Shown here: one piece after another, positions 58,400 to 64,000 of the stretch | Layout: each line of letters opens with the position of its first letter | Numbering within the stretch: the stretch's first letter is position 1 | Source: Euptelea pleiosperma | Taxonomy: Eukaryota; Streptophyta; Magnoliopsida; Ranunculales; Eupteleaceae | Direction of reading: 5' to 3' | Assembly: GCA_035048495.1 (NCBI GenBank) | Contig: CM068548.1 | Span: 1,178,001-1,242,000 of the forward strand | DNA: 64,000 nucleotides | Program-made: the position numbers and the translations under genes | Notes under the pieces: generated by a model | What the model was told of the DNA's origin: nothing | Database searches by the model: none | What the model saw: only the letters and a program-made list of their open reading frames with translations

Positions 58400-61031
58400 A
58401 TGGCTAGGGGTAAAAGGGTTCTTGAAGATACCGAAGAAATGGTTCCCAGAGAACCAGTAGAAACCAATGTTGATGTAGAGGAGCAATTATCCTCTGATTC
58501 GTTTGATAGAGAAGTAGATGTATATAGGGAGGAACCAATAATTCCTCAAGTAATCGTCAGGGTCCCAACTTATGGGAATGACCCTTATATTGTAGGTTTG
58601 AGAAAAGAATTTGCCATTCCTTCTTCTGTTTTTGTTAATATCGGTTCTCGTCATGGGGAAAATACCAACCCTGGCGAAATAAGCATCACTCGGCTTCAAT
58701 TGAAGTTCGGGTTAACCCTACCTCTGACTCCTTTAGTGAGGGAAGTCCTCTGGTTCTACGACCGGGCTCCCGGCCAGATGCACGGAAATTTCTGGCGTCT
58801 GATGAATAGGATAGAGTATTTCAACTCTACGAGTAAATACCAGATCGGTCTCTCCGAGATCGATTATCTGTACATTTTGAGGAGATGCCCAGACTCCTTC
58901 GATACCGATATGTTCTGGTCGGTAGCTGCCCGGAATAAAAATCAGAAGATAGTTGAGAGCCTGCCCGATAGTCATAAGGGATGGCACTCTGATCCTCTGC
59001 TGGTGACTGGATCTTGGGAATTTGACGAGCGTGTGGAGGGGAGCTCCAGCAGCCATAGGGTCCGCACAAGCTTTAACTTGTCGGGTAAGCTCCTCTTTAT
59101 ATCCTGTCAATCTCCTTTAGATTCAGTTAATCAGTCTATTGATCAATTTCCTCTCTTCTCTGCTGTAGACTATACCAGACGTCCCTGGAAATATCCTCAG
59201 GATATAGAGGATAAGGTCAAATATATCTTGAGGAAAATCCCCAAGGTAGTAAAGCAATGGTCCCTGGCGGGGCTAATTGATAAAAATAAAAGATCCTCAG
59301 CTCCCACTCCTGTCATCTCACGGGACCTGCGGATAACGGCTCCCGACTATTCGCGTAAGCGTCCTGCTGTGGAGATTACTGCAAGGGATGAAGTGTCTCG
59401 GGAAGAGGAGGATATAAGTCCCGACATCCCCTTAATAAAGAGACCTCGCCAAACTCATAGCACGCCAGCCCATGTAAATCCCCCAACAAGTCGGGTCACG
59501 GCTGCTCCTTATCCCGTGGCCGAATTCTTCAGACATCCAGATGGTCGACAAGAACCTCTGAATGATTTTGCTCGGGAACTTGTCCGGTTGGAAGAGGCAG
59601 AGGTATATTCTTCTATAGCTGATGTCTAACTCATATTCTTATGTGATCATCTAACTTGTTACCTCCTTTGCAGATGGAGGGTAGAATGGCCGAGATGAGG
59701 AAGGATACCTTTACTGTCCCAGCTTTGGTGCCAAGGAAGAAAAGAAAACTGATCAAGGGACTAGCTCCTGAATTAGAGGCATCACTGACTCGGGAGGGTA
59801 TCGTAACTACTGCGGTGGCTGGTGGTTCCTCATCAACTCAGCCTTCTGAGACCCCAGATTCTCCTTCGGTAGCTGCCATACCTACTGCTTCTCCTTCGAT
59901 CGCCATTACGCGGTCTCCTCCTGGATTCCTTCCTTCTCCAGAGCTTCAACCAATATCTACCCCTCCATCAACCTCTCGTCCAACAGACACTGCCGGGCCC
60001 AGTCATTCAATTGGTGAGCACATTCGTTCTCCTTCATTCCCGTCTGGTACAGCATTTGATTTAATTGATACATGGGTTACACTGAAAGAATTGTGGCGAC
60101 AAGATAACCCCATTGCAGGTCTACGGGATTTCGATGGCGTGGAACCATACATCATGAATGCTGGTTGCTTGCCAAATGGGCAGCCCATCTCGGAGCAAAG
60201 CTCCATTGCTGACGCTGGGGTGGCTTCGACGTTAATCGAACGAATCTGTCTTCCACGGGACAGGTTGCGTTATATTGACATGCCTTCCCCAAAAGTGCCC
60301 TGTGAAGTTCTCAGTCGTTCCCTCCTGGAGGTAAGAATTTACTTTTTTTTTTGTACTGCTTTCTCTGATGAATTCTTCCAATATATTCTAACAGTTCCTT
60401 CTGTCTGCAGAGCATCCATGCCTACGTAGGTCTGAGGGATTATCTTGGTGATCTCCTCCAAAATTATACTGCCCTTGTCGAAAAATCAAGTGCATCCGAA
60501 GCTAAACTTCAACTGGCCGAGGAGCAAATTCAAGCAGCCACTCTCTCTGCCGAAGTTTCAAAGACCAAGGCTGAAATGGAGAGAAAATTGGCTCTTGAAG
60601 CTCTTGCTTCAAAGAAAAAAGCTGAAGATAACTTGATTAAAGTCAAGGCGGAGTATGCAAAATTCAAGGAGGGAGCCAGTCGCCTGCAAAAAGATCTGGA
60701 AAAGATGACCGTTGAGAGGGATGAAACCAAACAGGCATCTGATGCCCTCCAACAAGAATCTTACGACAAGGGATACCGGGAAGGCTTCGCCAAATGTGAA
60801 GCCATGATGGAAGAAGAAGGAGATGAAGATCCTGTTGAAAATATGGTTCAGCCTGAATCACTTGTCGGGACAATAATTTCAACAGAAGTTCCCCGAGAAC
60901 CATCTCCAACCATCCCGGCACCTGAAGTTGTTCCAGCCTTTTCTCAGACAGACATGGTGACTCTAGGAGGGGATGTCACAGTAAATCCTGTCACTCAGCC
61001 GGTCGGCGGGCAGGATGTGACACTTCCATGA
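58400..61031 (+). CDS. antisense extra gene of the Tat element, 'putative gypsy type transposon' (Transposase_28-like) protein, four exons
   Basis: Exons 58400-59084, 59169-59602, 59674-60330 and 60411-61031, joined in frame through introns of 84, 71 and 80 bp, all GT-AG, give 798 residues. The chosen ATG (TTCAAATGGCTAGG) follows a TATA box and a CT-rich leader. Residues about 97-140 (LQLKFGLTLPLTPLVREVL, then APGQMHGNFWRLM) match the plant family annotated as putative gypsy-type transposon domain (Pfam PF04195-like). A basic patch KKRKLIKG and a Pro/Ser-rich segment follow in exon 3; exon 4 has a long Lys/Glu-rich coiled coil (about 618-714). It runs opposite to pol and converges on it. Known: Tat-lineage elements often carry such antisense ORFs of unknown function. 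Inference: an element-borne gene with its own promoter. There are no disabling changes in the spliced frame. Confidence 0.85.
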
Positions 61032-61214
61032 TTTTTGTAACTAACCCCTTCGGTTTACAATTGTAAATGCCGTTTAAGGCTTTTCAATATAATAGAATAC
61101 TTTTTCTGTTATTGCATGAACTAAATACTTATCAAAATATGAATTCAATGTGTTAAAATTCAATAATCCTAGTCAGGAATATAGGTTTGTCGGGAATCAA
61201 CCTGTATTATCCCG
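61032..61214 (+). other. 3' region of the antisense gene
   Basis: A TTGTAAATG- and AATATAATAGAATA-rich stretch after the stop probably includes the poly(A) region. No sharp AATAAA was found. Confidence 0.35.
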
Positions 61215-62010
61215 GCTAGGATTTCATGGTCAATTAATCTCACTTGGATTTTATAAATGACGAGAATCTCATTAATTCTAGTCGCATGACTAAGAATCTT
61301 TAGATCATCCCGGCCTTCCGGTTTGTATACTTGGACTCTTATCAAGGCAAGAAGCCAAGATTGATAAGAATCCAAGGCTCCCGGCTAGGACTTTGTAATC
61401 GACGTGATTCTCCTCAATTCCAGTCGCATGACTTAGAATTTTAGATCATCCCGGCCTTCCGGTTTGTATACTTGGACTCTTATCAAGGCAAGAAGCCAAG
61501 ATTGATAAGAATCCAAGGCTCCCGGCTAGGACTTTGTAATCGACGTGATTCTCCTCAATTCCAGTCGCATGACTTAGAATTTTAGATCATCCCGGCCTTC
61601 CGGTTTGTAACTCCCGGCTTAGGACTTTGTATTCGACGTGAATCTCTTCAATTCCAGTCGCATGACTTAGAATTTTAGATCATCCCGGCATTCCGGTTTG
61701 TAACTCCCGGCTTAGGACTTTGTAATCGACGTGATTCTCCTCAATTCCAGTCGCATGACTTAGAATTTTAGATCATCCCGGCCTTCCGGTTTGTAACTCC
61801 CGGCTTAGGACTTTGTATTCGACGTGAATCTCTTCAATTCCAGTCGCATGACTTAGAATTTTAGATCATCCCGGCCTTCCGGTTTGTAACTCCCGGCTTA
61901 GGACTTTGTATTCGACGTGAATCTCCTCAATTCCAGTCGCATGACTTAGAATTTTAGATCATCCCGGCCTTCCGGTTTGTAACTCCCGGCTTAGGACTTT
62001 GTATTCGACG
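61215..62010. repeat. 93-bp tandem array between pol and the antisense gene
   Basis: GGACTTTGTA(A/T)TCGACGTG marks fall at 61388, 61529, 61622, 61715, 61808, 61901 and 61994. Five periods are exactly 93 bp and one is 141 bp because of a 48-bp insert (ATACTTGGACTCTTATCAAGG onwards). A diverged first unit starts near 61219. Each unit has CCAGTCGCATGACT and ATCATCCCGGCCTTCCGG. Amplified tandem repeats downstream of pol are characteristic of Retand-type elements. Confidence 0.94.
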
Positions 62011-62045
62011 ATGATGCTTCTTGTATGAGAAACTTGGAATCATCT

Positions 62046-64000
62046 TTATTGATAGAAAATCCGCATATTAAATGCGTTCCACGGTCTTTCAAATACATCT
62101 CCGTCTTGTGTCTTCAAGTAATAAGCCCCGTTCTGCCCAATCCTGTCAACAAGGTAAGGACCTTCCCAATTGGCACCCAATTTGCCACTCCCGGGCTCCC
62201 TTGTATTGTCAAATACTTTTCTTAGTACCAAATCTCCAACTTTGAAGGTCCTGCGTCTGACGCGGCGATCATATGACCGTTTGATAGTTTGCTGATAATT
62301 AGCCAATCTCACAACTGCCTGCTCCCGACGCTCTTCTAGCAAGTCATTGTCCCGAGCCAATATTCCTTCATTCTGCCCAGTATTGACAGCCTGAGTCCGA
62401 GATGTCGGGATAACAACTTCTGTAGGGATTACTGCCTCTGATCCATAAGCCAGAGAAAATGGAGATTCCCTTGTAGTTCTTCTCGGGGTAGTTCGATATG
62501 CCCAGAGTACTCCTGACAATTCTTCCGCCCATTTTCCCTTTGCTCGATCTAACCTCTTCTTCAAGTTTTCGAGTATAACTCGATTTGCTCTCTCGGCAAG
62601 TCCGTTACTCTGGGGGTATCTTGGGGCAGATAGTCTTTTCTTTATATTCAAAGCCTGACACAGAGCTTTCACCTCGGTGGAATCAAACTGGGTTCCGTTA
62701 TCTGTGACTATCTCTTCTGGAATGCCGAACCGGCAGATGATATTCTCCCATAAGAACCTCTTCACATGCGAAGACTGTACCTGAACTAACGGCACTGCCT
62801 CGATCCACTTTGTGAAGTAATCCGTGGCCACCAATAAGAACCTCACATTCCCTGGGGCTGTCGGGAATGGTCCCATTATATCTAGTCCCCATTTCGCAAA
62901 TGGCCATGGACTGAATACAGGATGCAGCTCTTCGACGGGAACCTTTATCAATGGAGAATATTTCTGACACTTCTCACATTTCTTCACCAGCAACTTGGCA
63001 TCTTTCTGCATGTAGGGCCAAAAATAACCTTGGCTGAGAGCTTTATGTGCCAAGGTCCTCGCCCCCGAGTGATTTCCACATTCTCCCACGTGTATCTCAA
63101 GAAGAACTTGCTGAGATTCTCTGGGGGTAAGACATTTAAGGAGAAGACCTGATGCTGATTTCCTGTAGAGATCTTGGCCTACCATGATATACCTTCTCCC
63201 AAGCCTCTGAATTCTCTTTGCGGCATCTCTCCCAGAAGGGAGTTCTCCATGTTGTAAATACCTTCGAAAATCGTCCATCCAACTTGGCTCATGATCAACC
63301 TCCACCGGGGCCAGATAAACTTCAACAGGTGAATGAATACTCGGAAATTCCTGATAGTCCACGGATATAGTTCTTGATTCAGCCCCTCCCATCATAGTAG
63401 ATAAATAGGCCAAAGCATCAGCATGCCGATTTTCCATCCTTGGTAACTGATGAATTTTTATGTTACCAAATCGCTCAGCCAAATGTTGAACAATATCTAA
63501 ATAAGCTGCCATCCTCTCATCTCGGGCTAGATATGTCCCAGCAAACTGACTGACGACCAGCTGTGAATCAGTATAAGCGGTAATGTCTGTTATCCCGAGA
63601 TCAAGTGCTGTCTGGAGTCCCGAAATCATTGCTTCATATTCTGCTTCGTTATTGGATGCCACGAACCCGAATTTAACAGATTTTTCCAATCTAGTATTCT
63701 CAGGTGTGACCAGAACGACTCCTACACCTGATTCGTTCTCATTGGCTGATCCATCAGTAAACAATCTCCATCCCGTCTTGGGATTCAACATCTCTGGCAT
63801 CTCGGGAAGTGGAAGAACTTCTCTGTCCTCGCCCCCAGTGTCTGCCACATCTTGAACTGGGAAGTCGGCCAAAAACCCTGCCAAGGCATGTCCCTTCTCA
63901 GATGTTCTTGGTGAGAACTGAATGTCGTATTGAGCCAAATAAATGGCCCATTTAGCCATTCTCCCTGACAAATCGATCTTACCGAGTATAGATTTCAAAG
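62046..64000 (-). CDS. Ty3/gypsy Tat-lineage pol, 3' part (aRNase H and integrase), partial
   Basis: One open frame enters from the right edge and ends at 62046. Residues counted from 63998: 1-46 are the end of the first RT-linked RNase H (AKWAIYLAQYDIQF, HALAGFLADF). An archaeal-type RNase H follows with catalytic D82 (DGSAN), E120 (NNEAEYEA), D144 (TDSQLV) and D194 (HADALA). Then come the integrase zinc finger H303, H310, C341, C344; the core D373, D433, E469 (spacing D-59-D-35-E); and a C-terminal GDLVLRK..GPYLVDRI block. All catalytic residues are present and no stop interrupts. Dual RNase H places it in the Tat lineage (Ogre/Retand relatives). Protease, RT and gag lie outside the window. 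The apparent first residue is a window edge, not a real start. Confidence 0.95.
   Translation of the reverse strand, partial: LKSILGKIDLSGRMAKWAIYLAQYDIQFSPRTSEKGHALAGFLADFPVQDVADTGGEDREVLPLPEMPEMLNPKTGWRLFTDGSANENESGVGVVLVTPENTRLEKSVKFGFVASNNEAEYEAMISGLQTALDLGITDITAYTDSQLVVSQFAGTYLARDERMAAYLDIVQHLAERFGNIKIHQLPRMENRHADALAYLSTMMGGAESRTISVDYQEFPSIHSPVEVYLAPVEVDHEPSWMDDFRRYLQHGELPSGRDAAKRIQRLGRRYIMVGQDLYRKSASGLLLKCLTPRESQQVLLEIHVGECGNHSGARTLAHKALSQGYFWPYMQKDAKLLVKKCEKCQKYSPLIKVPVEELHPVFSPWPFAKWGLDIMGPFPTAPGNVRFLLVATDYFTKWIEAVPLVQVQSSHVKRFLWENIICRFGIPEEIVTDNGTQFDSTEVKALCQALNIKKRLSAPRYPQSNGLAERANRVILENLKKRLDRAKGKWAEELSGVLWAYRTTPRRTTRESPFSLAYGSEAVIPTEVVIPTSRTQAVNTGQNEGILARDNDLLEERREQAVVRLANYQQTIKRSYDRRVRRRTFKVGDLVLRKVFDNTREPGSGKLGANWEGPYLVDRIGQNGAYYLKTQDGDVFERPWNAFNMRIFYQ

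Noticed and set aside
61215..62010. Regular repeats resembling a CRISPR array
   Set aside because: The 93-bp units are directly adjacent with no unique spacers, in a plant retroelement.

Overview
This is plant nuclear DNA, almost certainly from a flowering plant with a repeat-rich genome. The evidence is one host gene split by GT-AG introns, L1-type LINEs, hAT and Mutator-like MITEs, and Ty3/gypsy retroelements with very long LTRs. I cannot fix the lineage from sequence alone. There is no prokaryotic operon structure, rRNA, tRNA gene or CRISPR array.

Region by region. 1-9.8 kb is intergenic and full of short foldback elements, several with clear 8- or 9-bp target-site duplications (TSDs). 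9.8-11.3 kb holds a decayed minus-strand LINE reverse transcriptase, followed by an LTR remnant to 13.1 kb. 14.0-27.1 kb (minus strand) is the only host gene I can support: a five-exon gene for a TMEM19/DUF92-family membrane protein (plant 'protein PGR'). All exons join in frame to 287 residues. Its third intron is 9.8 kb and filled with LINE fragments on both strands, a hAT remnant and a small tandem array.

About 200 bp upstream of that start codon sits a Mutator-like foldback element (27.3-30.5 kb) with an LTR inserted in it. From 27.5 to 53.9 kb the DNA is dominated by one family of 2.6-3.8 kb LTRs that begin TGATATTCGC. There are six copies: one solo LTR with an imperfect TSD, four solo LTRs with exact 5-bp TSDs, and one LTR still followed by a tRNA-Asp-type primer-binding site. 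Three of the copies are nested inside one another. A different 3.8-kb solo LTR (48.8-52.6 kb) is inserted in the sixth copy.

From 56.4 kb to the right edge is the 3' half of a Tat-lineage (Retand/Ogre-like) Ty3/gypsy element on the minus strand. Reading its own 5' to 3' direction, it has the end of pol (archaeal-type RNase H plus integrase), a 93-bp tandem array, an extra gene in antisense orientation with its own TATA box and three introns, a polypurine tract, and a 1.45-kb LTR carrying a 58-bp tandem array. This antisense spliced gene, still open across four exons (798 residues), is the most interesting item in the window.

How the parts relate: the host gene is intact although its introns and promoter region are heavily invaded. 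The other features record successive layers of transposition whose order can be read from the nesting and TSDs.
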